Source: Chromobacterium violaceum ATCC 12472 (GTDB taxonomy: Bacteria > Pseudomonadota > Gammaproteobacteria > Burkholderiales > Chromobacteriaceae). Taken from it: a stretch of DNA of 64,000 bases. Every line of letters starts with the position of its first letter. Within the stretch, counting starts at the first letter, position 1. A program made the translations under genes and the position numbers. Positions 1 through 8,999 of this stretch are shown here, in pieces. Location of the stretch: assembly GCF_000007705.1 (NCBI RefSeq), contig NC_005085.1:2551752-2615751 (forward strand). Direction: 5' to 3'. A model generated the notes under the pieces. The model did no database searches, had not been told where the DNA came from, and saw only the letters and a list, made by a program, of their open reading frames with translations.

Positions 1-214
1 ACATGTCCGGATGATGGTCTTCCTGGTTGGCGATCCAGGCCAGCGCGTTCACGAAGGCCATGGTCTCGTGGTAATTGGCGAAGCGATAGGTCTTGCGCAG
101 CTCGATGCCGACGATTTCCCAGTCCGGCAGCGTGGAGAGCAGTTGCTTGACGGTGTTGTCGGCCAGCGGACTCTGGCCATGCTGAGGAGTGCAGGATAGC
201 TCCAACAGGTTCAT
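1..214 (-). CDS. phhB: Pterin-4a-carbinolamine dehydratase, cut by window edge
   Basis: Dehydrates 4a-hydroxytetrahydrobiopterin to recycle the pterin cofactor of aromatic amino acid hydroxylases such as PhhA. Only the first 71 or so residues are present and the C-terminus lies beyond position 1. The reading frame begins MNLLELSC at an ATG whose complement is 212-214, and carries the pterin dehydratase signature NQEDHHPDM with the catalytic histidine pair at the truncated end. The M48 protease gene upstream overlaps it by four bases (ATGA), so the two are translationally coupled. phhA is expected nearby but is not in view. Confidence 0.88.
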   Translation of the reverse strand, partial: MNLLELSCTPQHGQSPLADNTVKQLLSTLPDWEIVGIELRKTYRFANYHETMAFVNALAWIANQEDHHPDM

Positions 215-1458
215 GCGTGGTTTCCTTTCAGGTGTTGGATGCGCAGCGCCGCTGGCGGGTGCGAATCGTAGAAGGCGGAATGGATGGGGTCCGGCGTCAG
301 CGTGGACGCGTTGTCGCGGTACAGCTTGACCAAGGCGCTGACCAGGTCGTCCGCCCGGGTCTGTTCCGACGCGAAATCGTCGGCCTCGTATTCATGGACG
401 CGGGACATCCGGCTGGACAGCGGCGTCAGCGGGAAAGTGAAGGCCGGCGTCGCGGTAAGGAACAGGATCAGCGCCATCGCCGTGCTGGGCGCGGCGACGC
501 CGAGGCCGGCGTAGAACCATGGCGCATGCAGCAATTGGCCCAGCAGCCACAGCAAGGCCAGAGACAAGGCGAAGGCCAAGGCGATGCGCTTGACGATGTG
601 GCGGCGCTTGAAGTGGCCCAGCTCGTGCGCCAGCACCGCTTCGATCTCGGCGTGGCTGAGCTGGGATAGCAGCGTGTCGAAGAACACAATGCGCTTGGCG
701 GAGCCGAAGCCGGTGAAGTAGGCATTGCCGTGGCTGGAGCGGCGCGAGCCGTCCATCACGAACACGCCCTGGCTTTTGAAGCCGGCGCGCTGGAGCAAGG
801 CTTCAATGCGGGTTTTGAGCATCTCATCCTCCAGCGGTTTGAACTTGTTGAACAGCGGCGCGATCAGCGTCGGGTACAACGCGACCATCAGCAACTGGAA
901 GCCGGACCAGACCAGCCATACCCACAGCCACCACAGCGGGCCGGAGATCTCCATCAGCCACAGCACCAGCGCCAGCAAGGGCAGGCCGATCGCCGCGCCG
1001 ACCAGAGCGCCCTTGATCATGTCGGCCATGAACAGCGCGATGGTGGTCTTATTGAAGCCGAAGCGGCTTTCAATGCCGAAGGTGCCGTACAGAGTGAAGG
1101 GCAGCGAAACCAAGCTGCTGATCACGGCGACCGACACGATCAGCGCCATGCCCGACAGCAGCGGGTTGGCGAGCCATTGCATGCTGTGGACGGCCAGCCA
1201 TTGCAATCCACCGCCGAAAGTGAAAGCCGCGATCAGCGCGGTGTCCACCCAGGCGGACAGCAGGCCCAGCTTGGTCTTGGCGATGGTGTAGTCGGCGGCG
1301 TGCCGGTGCTGCTCCAAGGTGATGCTGTCGCGGAAGGCCGCCGGAACCTGGTCGCGATGGCGGGCGATGTGTCGGATATGGCGCCAGCCCAGCCAAAGCT
1401 TCAGGCATAGGGTTAGCGTCAGCGCGGCGGCGAACAGTAGGGAGAAAGCCTCGGTCAT
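211..1458 (-). CDS. M48 family integral membrane metalloprotease (Ste24/CAAX protease-like)
   Basis: A 415-residue zinc protease of the Ste24/HtpX clan in the inner membrane, probably acting in membrane protein quality control. The zinc motif HELGH is at residues 278-282, and the third ligand lies in HEYEAD near residue 355. Hydrophobic segments near 5-25, 70-120, 150-200 and 295-340 predict several membrane passes. The architecture, with a long N-terminal membrane region before HExxH, matches Ste24-type bacterial proteins rather than the shorter HtpX. It overlaps phhB by four bases. It is divergent from orn, with about 70 bp between them that must hold both promoters. Its physiological substrate is unknown. 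Confidence 0.85.
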   Translation of the reverse strand: MTEAFSLLFAAALTLTLCLKLWLGWRHIRHIARHRDQVPAAFRDSITLEQHRHAADYTIAKTKLGLLSAWVDTALIAAFTFGGGLQWLAVHSMQWLANPLLSGMALIVSVAVISSLVSLPFTLYGTFGIESRFGFNKTTIALFMADMIKGALVGAAIGLPLLALVLWLMEISGPLWWLWVWLVWSGFQLLMVALYPTLIAPLFNKFKPLEDEMLKTRIEALLQRAGFKSQGVFVMDGSRRSSHGNAYFTGFGSAKRIVFFDTLLSQLSHAEIEAVLAHELGHFKRRHIVKRIALAFALSLALLWLLGQLLHAPWFYAGLGVAAPSTAMALILFLTATPAFTFPLTPLSSRMSRVHEYEADDFASEQTRADDLVSALVKLYRDNASTLTPDPIHSAFYDSHPPAALRIQHLKGNHA

Positions 1459-1528
1459 GGGTGTCCTGGAGTTTGCCGACGACGCGGCAATGAAGGAAAA
1501 TGGCAGGGTTTTCTAAAGATTGACTAGT

Positions 1529-2074
1529 ATGGCACAAGATACCAATAACCTCATCTGGCTCGACATGGAGATGACGGGCCTGAACCCGGATCAGGACCGC
1601 ATCATCGAGGTGGCGATGATCGTCACCGACAGCAATCTGAACGTCCTGGCGGAGTCGCCGGTGCTGGTGATTCACCAGCCGGACGCCATTCTGGACGGCA
1701 TGGACGACTGGAACAAGAACACCCACGGCAAGAGCGGGCTGATCGAAAAGGTGAAGAATTCCACGGTCAGCGAAGCCGAGGCGGAGCAACTGCTGCTGGA
1801 GTTCATGATGCAGCACGTGCCGGAGCGCGCGACGCCGATGTGCGGCAACACCATCCATCAGGACCGCCGCTTCATGGCGCGCTGGATGCCGAAGCTGGAA
1901 GCCTATTTCCATTACCGCAACCTGGACGTGTCCACGTTGAAGGAGTTGTGCAAGCGCTGGCGTCCCGAAATCGCCAAGGGCGTGGTCAAGCGCGGCAAGC
2001 ATGAGGCGCTGGCGGACATCCTGGAGTCGATAGAGGAAATGCGCTACTACCGCGAGCACTTCCTCAAGGTATAA
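1529..2074 (+). CDS. orn: Oligoribonuclease
   Basis: A 3'-5' exonuclease of the DEDDh family that degrades 2-5 nt RNA (nanoRNA, including pGpG), finishing RNA turnover. The 181-residue product has the usual length. Exo I is DMEMTGL near the N-terminus, HQDRRF is central, and the final acidic/His motif lies around KHEALADI. I chose ATG 1529 over the in-frame TTG at 1520 because the protein then starts MAQDTNNL, as the family does. A hairpin terminator follows at once. Confidence 0.96.
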   Translation: MAQDTNNLIWLDMEMTGLNPDQDRIIEVAMIVTDSNLNVLAESPVLVIHQPDAILDGMDDWNKNTHGKSGLIEKVKNSTVSEAEAEQLLLEFMMQHVPERATPMCGNTIHQDRRFMARWMPKLEAYFHYRNLDVSTLKELCKRWRPEIAKGVVKRGKHEALADILESIEEMRYYREHFLKV

Positions 2075-2088
2075 GCTACGCCGTGTCG

Positions 2089-2114
2089 AGCCGGCTCGAG
2101 CGGGCCGGCTTTTT
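2089..2114 (+). terminator. Rho-independent terminator of orn
   Basis: A seven-base GC-rich stem (AGCCGGC paired with GCCGGCT) with an eight-base loop is followed directly by a run of T. It lies 15 bases after the orn stop codon and before pgi. Confidence 0.8.
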
Positions 2115-2146
2115 CACATTCACCTTGTATTCCATTGGCAGAAAAC

Positions 2147-3799
2147 ATGGCCGCACAACGCCACATCGACATCAATTCCACCCAGGTCTGGGCCAAGCTG
2201 CACCAGCACCAGCGCGCGACGCGCCATATGCACATGCGCGAGTTGTTCGAGCTGGATCCGCAGCGTTTCCAGCGTTTTTCGCTGGAGCTGGATGGCCTTC
2301 TGCTCGACTATTCGAAAAACCGGGTGACCGAGCGCACGCTGGAGCTGTTGTTCGATCTGGCGCGCAAGGCCGACTTGAGAGGCTGGATGGACAGGATGCG
2401 CAGCGGCGAGCGCATCAACGTCAGCGAGAACCGCTCGGTGCTGCATACCGCTTTGCGGCTGCCGGCGGGGGCGCGGCTCGACCTGGAAGGCCATAACGTG
2501 GCGGCCGACGTGCATCAGGTGCTGGCGCGGCTCAAGGATTTCAGCGAGCAGGTCCGGGAAGGCCGCTGGCTGGGGTTCGCCGGGCAGCCGATCCGCGACG
2601 TGGTCAATCTCGGCATCGGCGGCTCCGATCTCGGGCCGCTGGTGGCGGCGGACGCGCTGGCCGCGTATGCCCATCCCGATCTCAAGGTCCACTTCGTATC
2701 CAATGTCGACGGCCAACACTTGGCGCGCACGCTGGAGCGGCTGAATCCAGCCACCACCTTGTTCATCGTCGCCTCAAAATCCTTCACCACGCCGGAAACC
2801 CTGCTGAACGCCCAGGCGGCGCGCGCCTGGTTTCTGCAGGCGGCCGGCGAGGCTCAGATCGCCAAGCATTTCGTCGCAGTCTCCACCAACGAACCGGCGG
2901 TGCGGGCTTTCGGCATTGATCCGCAGCATATGTTCGGCTTCTGGGACTGGGTGGGGGGGCGATACTCGGTGTGGTCGGCGATAGGCCTGCCGGTCATGCT
3001 GTCCATCGGCTACGACAACTTCCGCGCCTTCCTCGACGGCGGCCATGCGATGGACCGGCATTTCTTCGAGTCGCCGTTCGATGCCAATATGCCGGTGCTG
3101 CTTGCGCTGATCGGCATCTGGTACAACACTTTCTACCGGGCGCACACCCATGCCATCATGCCCTATGATCATGGTCTGCGCCGCTTGCCGGCCCACATCC
3201 AGCAGCTGGACATGGAGTCCAACGGCAAGCGGGTCGGCAGGCTGGGCGAGGCGCTCGATTTCGATACCGGCCCGGTGATCTGGGGCGAGGAGGGCGCTAA
3301 CAGCCAGCATGCCTTCTTCCAGTTGCTGCACCAGGGCACCCGGCTGGTGCCGTGCGACTTCATCCTGCCGCTGAACAGCCACTATCCGCTCGGCAACCAG
3401 CACGATGTGCTGGTCGCCAACTGCCTGGCGCAAACCGAGGCGCTGATGCGCGGCAAGAACGAGGCGGAGGTGATGCGGGAGTTGAGCCATCTGTCCGGAG
3501 AGCAGCTGGACATGCTGCTGCCGCAGAAACTGTTTCCGGGCAACCAGCCGTCGAACACGCTGGCGCTGGACAGGGTGACGCCGTACAGCATGGGCATGCT
3601 GATGGCGCTGTATGAGCACAAGGTGTTCGTGCAAGGGGTGATCTGGGGCATCAATTCCTTCGATCAGTGGGGCGTGGAGTATGGCAAGCAGCTGGCGCGG
3701 CGCATCCTGCCGGAGCTGTCCGGCGACACCGGGGCGCTGGGGCACGACAGCTCCACCAATGGTCTGATCCGACATTACAGGGAACGCCATGGCAAATAG
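2147..3799 (+). CDS. pgi: Glucose-6-phosphate isomerase
   Basis: Interconverts glucose-6-phosphate and fructose-6-phosphate in the cytoplasm. The 550-residue product is close to the usual 546-550. Both family signatures are present: WVGGRYSVWSAIG in the middle and GVIWGINSFDQWGVEYG near the C-terminus. The sugar phosphate-binding SKSFTTPET segment is also visible. ATG 2147 gives a normal N-terminus (MAAQRHIDI); the in-frame TTG at 2135 is less likely. Its end overlaps pncC by 11 bases, so the two are probably co-transcribed. Confidence 0.97.
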   Translation: MAAQRHIDINSTQVWAKLHQHQRATRHMHMRELFELDPQRFQRFSLELDGLLLDYSKNRVTERTLELLFDLARKADLRGWMDRMRSGERINVSENRSVLHTALRLPAGARLDLEGHNVAADVHQVLARLKDFSEQVREGRWLGFAGQPIRDVVNLGIGGSDLGPLVAADALAAYAHPDLKVHFVSNVDGQHLARTLERLNPATTLFIVASKSFTTPETLLNAQAARAWFLQAAGEAQIAKHFVAVSTNEPAVRAFGIDPQHMFGFWDWVGGRYSVWSAIGLPVMLSIGYDNFRAFLDGGHAMDRHFFESPFDANMPVLLALIGIWYNTFYRAHTHAIMPYDHGLRRLPAHIQQLDMESNGKRVGRLGEALDFDTGPVIWGEEGANSQHAFFQLLHQGTRLVPCDFILPLNSHYPLGNQHDVLVANCLAQTEALMRGKNEAEVMRELSHLSGEQLDMLLPQKLFPGNQPSNTLALDRVTPYSMGMLMALYEHKVFVQGVIWGINSFDQWGVEYGKQLARRILPELSGDTGALGHDSSTNGLIRHYRERHGK

Positions 3800-4289
3800 C
3801 AGACAACTGGCCTCGGACCTAGGCGAGGCCTTGCAGGCCCGAGGCGAAAGCGTGGCCACCGCGGAGTCCTGCACTGGCGGCATGATCGCGGCAGCCATCA
3901 CCGACATCCCGGGAAGCTCCGGCTGGTTCAGCCATGGCGTGGTCAGCTATGGCAACCAGGCCAAGCAGCAACTATTGAAAGTCCAGGCTTCGTCGTTGAT
4001 GGATCATGGCGCGGTCAGCGAGCGCGTGGTGCGCGAGATGGCCGCCGGCGCGCAGGCTCTGGCCGGCGCCGACTGGGCGGTGGCCGTTTCCGGCATTGCC
4101 GGTCCGGACGGCGGTTCGCCGGAAAAGCCGGTGGGTCTGGTCTGGCTCGCCATCGCGCATCCTGGCGGGCAGACCGAGGCCTGGAGCCGGCATTTCTCCG
4201 GCGATCGCCACGCGGTGCGTCAGCAAACGATGGAAGAGGCGTTGGCGCGCCTGCTGGAGCGCGTTCACGGCCAGGCGGCGCAAGCTTGA
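3789..4289 (+). CDS. pncC: Nicotinamide-nucleotide amidase (CinA C-terminal domain protein)
   Basis: Deamidates nicotinamide mononucleotide to nicotinate mononucleotide in NAD recycling. The 166-residue protein is the stand-alone CinA C-terminal (PncC) domain. It has the family motif TAESCTGGMIAA near residues 20-31 and the VSGIAGPDGGSPEKPVG segment around 100-115. It overlaps the pgi end by 11 bases. The fused N-terminal CinA domain found in some bacteria is absent, which is normal for the YgaD/YdeJ-type proteins. Confidence 0.93.
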   Translation: MANSRQLASDLGEALQARGESVATAESCTGGMIAAAITDIPGSSGWFSHGVVSYGNQAKQQLLKVQASSLMDHGAVSERVVREMAAGAQALAGADWAVAVSGIAGPDGGSPEKPVGLVWLAIAHPGGQTEAWSRHFSGDRHAVRQQTMEEALARLLERVHGQAAQA

Positions 4290-4300
4290 GGCTGGGCGGC

Positions 4301-5032
4301 ATGGAGTTATACGCTTTTCCCGCGCTGGCGATCCTGTTCGTCGGCATCTTCACCCGAGAGGTGATCGCGCCCGCATCGAAAAACCGCTGCGACCGCCGCT
4401 GGCTGCTGCTTGCCTCTGCGCTGGGCGGGTGCACGGCGGCGGTCACGCTGGCGCTGGGCGGTCTGTTCGCCGCGCAGATCGACAGCGTCGCGCTGATTCC
4501 GGCCGCGCGCGGCTGGCCCGATATCCTGGTGGGCGCGGCCAGCTTCCTGCTGACCAGCTTCGCCTTCTATTGGTGGCACCGCGCGACGCACGCTTCCGAC
4601 CTGCTGTGGCGGCTGTTTCACCAGCTTCATCACAGCCCTGGGAGGGTTGAGGCGCTGACCGCGTTTTACGCGCATCCGCTGGATTCGGCGGCCGCGGTGC
4701 TGATCAGCGCTTTCTCCAGCTACCTGGTGCTGGGCGCGTCTCCTGTCGCGGCAGCCTGGGCGCTGTTTTTCACCAGCGGCTTCGATCTGTTTCTGCATGG
4801 CGATATGAAGACTCCGCGCTGGCTGGGCTATTTCCTCCAACGCCCGGAAATGCATACCGTCCACCACGCCCATGGCCACCATGCTCAGAATTACGGCCTG
4901 CCCCTGTGGGATTTGCTGTTTGGCACCTGGAGCAATCCGGAGGAGAGAGTGGCGCGCCTGGGCTTCGATGCCGACAAGGCGGACAACATCCATGCGATGT
5001 TGCTATGCCGCGACGTGCACAAGGGCGGCTGA
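4301..5032 (+). CDS. Fatty acid hydroxylase/sterol desaturase superfamily membrane protein
   Basis: An integral membrane di-iron oxygenase of about 243 residues. Three histidine clusters are visible: HRATH, HQLHH about ten residues later, and HTVHHAHGHH near residue 190. They form the eight-histidine di-iron site of this superfamily. Hydrophobic segments at the N-terminus, around 45-65 and around 125-160 fit four membrane helices. ATG 4301 is preferred; an in-frame TTG at 4286 overlaps the pncC stop and would allow coupling. The substrate (lipid, hopanoid or other) cannot be told from sequence. Confidence 0.8.
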   Translation: MELYAFPALAILFVGIFTREVIAPASKNRCDRRWLLLASALGGCTAAVTLALGGLFAAQIDSVALIPAARGWPDILVGAASFLLTSFAFYWWHRATHASDLLWRLFHQLHHSPGRVEALTAFYAHPLDSAAAVLISAFSSYLVLGASPVAAAWALFFTSGFDLFLHGDMKTPRWLGYFLQRPEMHTVHHAHGHHAQNYGLPLWDLLFGTWSNPEERVARLGFDADKADNIHAMLLCRDVHKGG

Positions 5033-5047
5033 TGGCCGCTGCCGGTT

Positions 5048-5947
5048 TTATGATTTGTTTTCGTCGTCCGGCTTGCCGCGCTTGCGCGCGCGCGGATGCG
5101 CGCCGTCATACACCTTGGCCAGGTGCTGGAAGTCCAGCGCGGTGTAAATCTGGGTGCTGGACAGGTTGGCGTGGCCCAGCAGTTCCTGCACCGCGCGCAG
5201 ATCGCCTGATGATTGCAGCATGTGGGAGGCGAACGAGTGGCGCAGCATGTGCGGGTGGACATGCTGGCCGGCCCCGGTCTTGATCGCCCAGTCGCGCAAT
5301 CGTTTTTCCACCTGGCGGCCTCCCAGCCGGTGGCCGTGCCGGCCCAGAAACAGCGCCGGCTCATCCATTCCCGCCGAGCGTTCGCCCAGCCAGGTCCGCA
5401 GTCTGAGCATGGCTTCGGCGCCGATGGGCACCAGCCTCTCCTTGCCGCCCTTGCCGCGGATGCGCAGCAGACTGTCGGAAAAGTCCACGTCGTCCAGATT
5501 CAGCGCCACGGTTTCCGACAGCCGGAGGCCGCAGCTGTAAACCAGCTCGAATATCGCGCGGTCGCGGGCATCCAGTTCGCTTTCGCCTTCTATCCGGTCG
5601 AGCAGCGCTGCCGTGCCGTCGACCGGCAATGCCTTGGGCAGCAACTTGTCTCGCTTGGGGGCGTACAGCCCGGCGGCAGGGTTGTCCTCGCGCTCTCCGT
5701 TGCGCTGCAGCCAATGGTAGAACTGCCGCCACGAGGACAGCCGCCGCGCCAGGCTGCGGCTGCTCAATCCTTGCGCGTGCAATTTGGCCAGCGCCTTGCG
5801 CAATTCCGCGGCGGTGGCGTCGCGAGCGGATTTGGCCTGCATCATGTTTTCCAGCAGTTCGATGTCGGCCCGGTAGGCTGCGAGCGTGTGCGGGCTGCGG
5901 CCGGCGACGGCCAGATGCTCGATGAAGCGGCGGATGGCCTCGTCCAT
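5048..5947 (-). CDS. xerC: Tyrosine recombinase XerC
   Basis: With XerD it resolves chromosome dimers at dif at the septum, activated by FtsK. The 299-residue length is typical. The N-terminal SAM-like core-binding domain runs to about residue 90. The catalytic residues are visible as Arg in SCGLRLSE, HxxR in MLRHSFASHML, His in GHANLSS and Tyr in TQIYTALD. In many proteobacteria xerC follows a DUF484 gene; here it follows a MoxR ATPase gene with only one base between them, so it is probably the last gene of that leftward operon. Confidence 0.95.
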   Translation of the reverse strand: MDEAIRRFIEHLAVAGRSPHTLAAYRADIELLENMMQAKSARDATAAELRKALAKLHAQGLSSRSLARRLSSWRQFYHWLQRNGEREDNPAAGLYAPKRDKLLPKALPVDGTAALLDRIEGESELDARDRAIFELVYSCGLRLSETVALNLDDVDFSDSLLRIRGKGGKERLVPIGAEAMLRLRTWLGERSAGMDEPALFLGRHGHRLGGRQVEKRLRDWAIKTGAGQHVHPHMLRHSFASHMLQSSGDLRAVQELLGHANLSSTQIYTALDFQHLAKVYDGAHPRARKRGKPDDENKS

Positions 5948-5948
5948 C

Positions 5949-6800
5949 TCAGTTGCGGCGCAGGCGCGCCATCTGCATCAGCCGCTCGAACAGCTGCAGA
6001 TCCTGCTCGTTCTTCAGCAGCGCGCCGGCCAGGGGCGGCGGCGCGTTGCGTTCGTGCAGCCCGGCCAGTTCTTCTGCGCCGATATTCTCTCCGGAGAGCA
6101 GTTTCAGCCAGTCCAGGAGTTCGGATGTGGTGGGCTTTTTCTTCAGGCCCGGCAATTCCCGTATCGAAAAGAACACCTCCAGCGCCTGCTGAACCAGCTG
6201 CTGGCGGATGTCCGGGAAATGGACGTCGATGATGCTTTGCATCGTCTCGGGGTCCGGGAAGCGGATGTAGTGGAAGAAGCAGCGCCGCAGGAAGGCATCC
6301 GGCAGCTCTTTTTCATTGTTGGAGGTGATGATGATGATGGGGCGCTGCCTGGCGCGCACGAACGCTTGGGTTTCATGGACGAAGAATTCCATCTGGTCCA
6401 GTTCGCGCAGCAGATCGTTGGGAAACTCGATGTCGGCCTTGTCTATTTCGTCGATCAGCAGCACGGGAGCCTGCTCGGCCTCGAAGGCCTGCCACAGCTT
6501 GCCCTTGACGATGTAGTTGGCGATGTCGTGCACCTTGGCGTCGCCCAGCTGGGAGTCGCGCAGCCGCGATACGGCGTCGTATTCGTAAAGCCCATGCTGC
6601 GCCTTGGTGGTGGATTTGATCGGCCAGACGATCAGCTCCCGGTCCAGGCTGGCGGCCACTTCCTCCGCCAGCATGGTTTTGCCGGTGCCCGGTTCGCCCT
6701 TGATCAGCAGCGGGCGCTGCAGCGTGATGGAGGCGTTGACGGCCATCATCAGGTCGTCGGTGGCGATGTAGCGTTCGGTTCCAGTAAAGCGAGTGTTCAT
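5949..6800 (-). CDS. MoxR-family AAA+ ATPase
   Basis: A 283-residue AAA+ ATPase of the MoxR group, which acts as a chaperone-like remodeler, usually with VWA-domain partners. Walker A is GEPGTGKTM near residues 36-44, Walker B is LLIDEIDKAD around 143-152, and sensor I lies in ITSNNEKELPDAFLRR. No VWA gene is seen next to it here. The gene is upstream of xerC with one-base spacing and follows a TerB-like gene by 64 bases. The start ATG at 6798-6800 gives a normal MoxR N-terminus. Confidence 0.87.
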   Translation of the reverse strand: MNTRFTGTERYIATDDLMMAVNASITLQRPLLIKGEPGTGKTMLAEEVAASLDRELIVWPIKSTTKAQHGLYEYDAVSRLRDSQLGDAKVHDIANYIVKGKLWQAFEAEQAPVLLIDEIDKADIEFPNDLLRELDQMEFFVHETQAFVRARQRPIIIITSNNEKELPDAFLRRCFFHYIRFPDPETMQSIIDVHFPDIRQQLVQQALEVFFSIRELPGLKKKPTTSELLDWLKLLSGENIGAEELAGLHERNAPPPLAGALLKNEQDLQLFERLMQMARLRRN

Positions 6801-6864
6801 TATTTATTGCGAGTAGGTTGCGTGCGTCTTGTTGCCGGGCCGCCGGTGGGGCGGCCGGCGCCGG

Positions 6865-7278
6865 TCATCGGGCGAATTCTCTTTCCAGATCGTCCAGCGT
6901 GACGGCCCAGCTCTTCATCATGTGGCTGAGCAGAGCCATTTCGCTGTCGCTGATTGTACCGTCGGACTTGCTGATGTCCATGGCCAGCACGCAAGTGAGG
7001 ATGCGTTTGCGTCGGTCGGTCACGTCGGAAAGCAGATTGTCGATGCGTTCGCGTTCAAGCAGCCGGATGGAGCCGTCGTCGGACGCCTCGTCGGAAATGT
7101 CGTCGCAGAAATCCCGCAATACTTGGGAAAATTGTTTCCGCGGCAGATTGATCAGGTGGTAGACGTGAAGCTTTTCAAGCAACTCCAGCTCGCGGGGGTC
7201 CATATTGCCGTCCGCGATCATGAACATGGCGAGCAGCCTGGCAATCGCCTCCGGACTGTTTGGCGAGTAGTTTCTCAT
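6865..7278 (-). CDS. TerB-like (tellurite resistance TerB fold) protein
   Basis: A 137-residue acidic, all-helical soluble protein. It contains two copies of the TerB signature, ADGNMDPRELELLEKL early and ISKSDGTISDSEMALLSHM late, both typical of TerB/DjlA metal-binding helical domains. Family members are linked to stress responses and cell-envelope sensing, but the specific role is unknown. An AAGGAA ribosome site precedes the ATG at 7276-7278. It lies between a thioesterase gene (18 bases upstream) and the MoxR gene, in a probable operon. Confidence 0.68.
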   Translation of the reverse strand: MRNYSPNSPEAIARLLAMFMIADGNMDPRELELLEKLHVYHLINLPRKQFSQVLRDFCDDISDEASDDGSIRLLERERIDNLLSDVTDRRKRILTCVLAMDISKSDGTISDSEMALLSHMMKSWAVTLDDLEREFAR

Positions 7279-7296
7279 GGCGCGATTCCTTCTTGC

Positions 7297-7725
7297 TTAT
7301 TGGCCGAGCTTTGCCGAAAAAGATTCCGGCATGAGGGCGACTTGGCGCGCTGGATAATCGAAGAACACAATGCCCGTTTTCAATCTTGCCACTTCTCTGC
7401 CGCTGTTGTCATCGATCACTTGATAAATGAAATCCAAACCCTTGCGGTGGATGTCGGCCGTGCCGACCAGAATGCGCAGAACATCCCCGAGGAAGGCTTC
7501 GGACAGGTAGCAAATGGCGGCGTCGGCCACGACGATGCCGACGCCGTCGATATGCAGCTCGTCGACGTAGCCCCAGTCGCGGAATAATCGGAGGCGAGCC
7601 TCCTGGGCGATCCGCAGCAAGGCGTCGTTGCCGAGGTGGTTGGCGTAGTTGATGTCGCCGATGCGGACATCCATGAGCGTCTCGTAGACGATGGTTCCAG
7701 GTGCTTCGATTCTGATTCTGGCCAT
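7297..7725 (-). CDS. Acyl-CoA thioesterase, 4HBT hotdog family
   Basis: A 142-residue hotdog-fold thioesterase. The motif DINYANHLGNDALLRI resembles the 4-hydroxybenzoyl-CoA thioesterase active site (D-x-N/Y-x-H-xx-N). The rest follows the hotdog pattern: a long central helix with EARLRLFRDWG, then strands containing AICYLSEAFLGD. It probably hydrolyses an acyl- or aryl-CoA. It is the first gene of the leftward thioesterase-TerB-MoxR-xerC run and is divergent from the universal stress protein gene. Confidence 0.78.
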   Translation of the reverse strand: MARIRIEAPGTIVYETLMDVRIGDINYANHLGNDALLRIAQEARLRLFRDWGYVDELHIDGVGIVVADAAICYLSEAFLGDVLRILVGTADIHRKGLDFIYQVIDDNSGREVARLKTGIVFFDYPARQVALMPESFSAKLGQ

Positions 7726-7854
7726 GGCGTATACTGGCAGAAGGGAATGACGATATGGCCTTTATGTCAAAGCAAGCTAAGCTGTGTCAAATGCTGGCGC
7801 GGCGGCTTTGATAGACTGGGGGCGCAAGCCAAGATCATAGAGGAGCTGAACGTC

Positions 7855-8304
7855 ATGTATCAAAGGATATTCGTACCGGTGGATGACAGCGACACGTCAA
7901 ATATGGCGCTGGATGAGGCGTGCAAGCTGGCCAAGGCTTTCGGCTCGAACTTGAGGCTGGTTCACGTGGTGGATCTGGCGCAGTTTGGTTGGGGCGGCAC
8001 CGAATTTCTGGATGCCACCGAACTGCAGAAGTCCATCAAGCAGGCCGGGGAGCAGGTGCTGGGGCAGGCAGGGGATCGCGCCCGCGCATTGGGCGTGACG
8101 CCGGATTGCAAGATACTGGAAAGCTGGGGAGACAAGATCGCCGCCGTCTTGTCGGATGAAGCCAGCGCCTGGGGCGCCGACCTGATCGTGATGGGCACGC
8201 ACGGGCTGGGAGGCCTGATGCACCTGCTGATGGGCAGCGTGGCCGAAGGCCTGCTGAAGGTGGCGGATATGCCGGTGCTATTGGTGCGCAATCCCGGCGA
8301 CTGA
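7855..8304 (+). CDS. Universal stress protein, UspA family
   Basis: A 149-residue single-domain universal stress protein. It opens with the family pattern YQRIFVPVDDSDTS. It carries the ATP-binding loop GTHGLGGLMHLLMGSVAEGLL, matching the G-x2-G-x9-G-S/T motif, and ends with PVLLVRNPG. I chose ATG 7855, preceded by AGGAGC; longer upstream frames have no family homology. A bidirectional terminator separates it from the convergent XRE gene. Confidence 0.92.
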   Translation: MYQRIFVPVDDSDTSNMALDEACKLAKAFGSNLRLVHVVDLAQFGWGGTEFLDATELQKSIKQAGEQVLGQAGDRARALGVTPDCKILESWGDKIAAVLSDEASAWGADLIVMGTHGLGGLMHLLMGSVAEGLLKVADMPVLLVRNPGD

Positions 8305-8370
8305 GCCGAGTCATGGTTCCGTCATTCTGCGGGAAGCCTTGCGGTCCTGGTGGACCCGTGAATGAAAAAA

Positions 8371-8403
8371 AGCCAGCCCGGCGTGCCGCGGCTGGCTTTT
8401 TCG
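8371..8403. terminator. Bidirectional Rho-independent terminator
   Basis: An eight-base stem (AGCCAGCC with GGCTGGCT) is flanked by a run of A on the left and a run of T on the right. It can therefore stop both the stress-protein transcript and the convergent XRE-regulator transcript. Confidence 0.85.
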
Positions 8404-8415
8404 AGGGGCTGGAAA

Positions 8416-8739
8416 TCAGCTGGCGGCAGCTTCGGCGCCGCCTTCCTGTGCCTCGATCTTGGTGCGTACGGCCTTGCGCAGGCTTTTGTACAGATCGGGG
8501 TGGGTTTCCTTCAGGTCTTCGACGATTTCAAAATCTTCGCGGCGAACCTTGGACAGGTCGATCTGCTCGACGTGAACCAGGCGCAGCAGTTCGCGGACCG
8601 GTTTCGGCATGTTGCGGCCGCTTTCGTAGCGGGAGCCGCCGGATTGGGTAACGCCGATGCGGCTCCAGAACTCTTGTTGGTTCAGGCCCAGCTTGCGACG
8701 GATTTCCCGAGGATTCGGGATCTTTTCAAACAGTTTCAT
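8416..8739 (-). CDS. XRE-family helix-turn-helix protein
   Basis: A 107-residue small DNA-binding protein. Residues 8-60 form a lambda-Cro-type helix-turn-helix: IRRKLGLNQQEFWSRIGVTQSGGSRYE reads as the usual helix 2-helix 3 pair. The C-terminal half is charged and ends in a short Ala/Ser tail. The family is common as a solitary regulator in betaproteobacteria. Its targets are not evident. It lies alone between a terminator and the 4.5S RNA gene. Confidence 0.75.
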   Translation of the reverse strand: MKLFEKIPNPREIRRKLGLNQQEFWSRIGVTQSGGSRYESGRNMPKPVRELLRLVHVEQIDLSKVRREDFEIVEDLKETHPDLYKSLRKAVRTKIEAQEGGAEAAAS

Positions 8740-8999
8740 GAGTGTTCCTCTCGTATCTGAAACAAATGGTTCTAGTATTTTTTTAGGACTTCGCCCTGCC
8801 TACTAAAAATAGCAAAAAAAATTCAACAGGAATATTTTTGATGCAGGGAATTTAGTGAAGTTCCATGAATTTGAAAATTCAGTTTTGCTAATGTTAGCGG
8901 ATTCTTATCGTTCAGGACAATGTTATCAGCATGCGAGACTGTGCATAGGCGCAAAAGTGTCGCAAATTTGCAATTGTCCTTGCGGAACGCATAGAAGGG

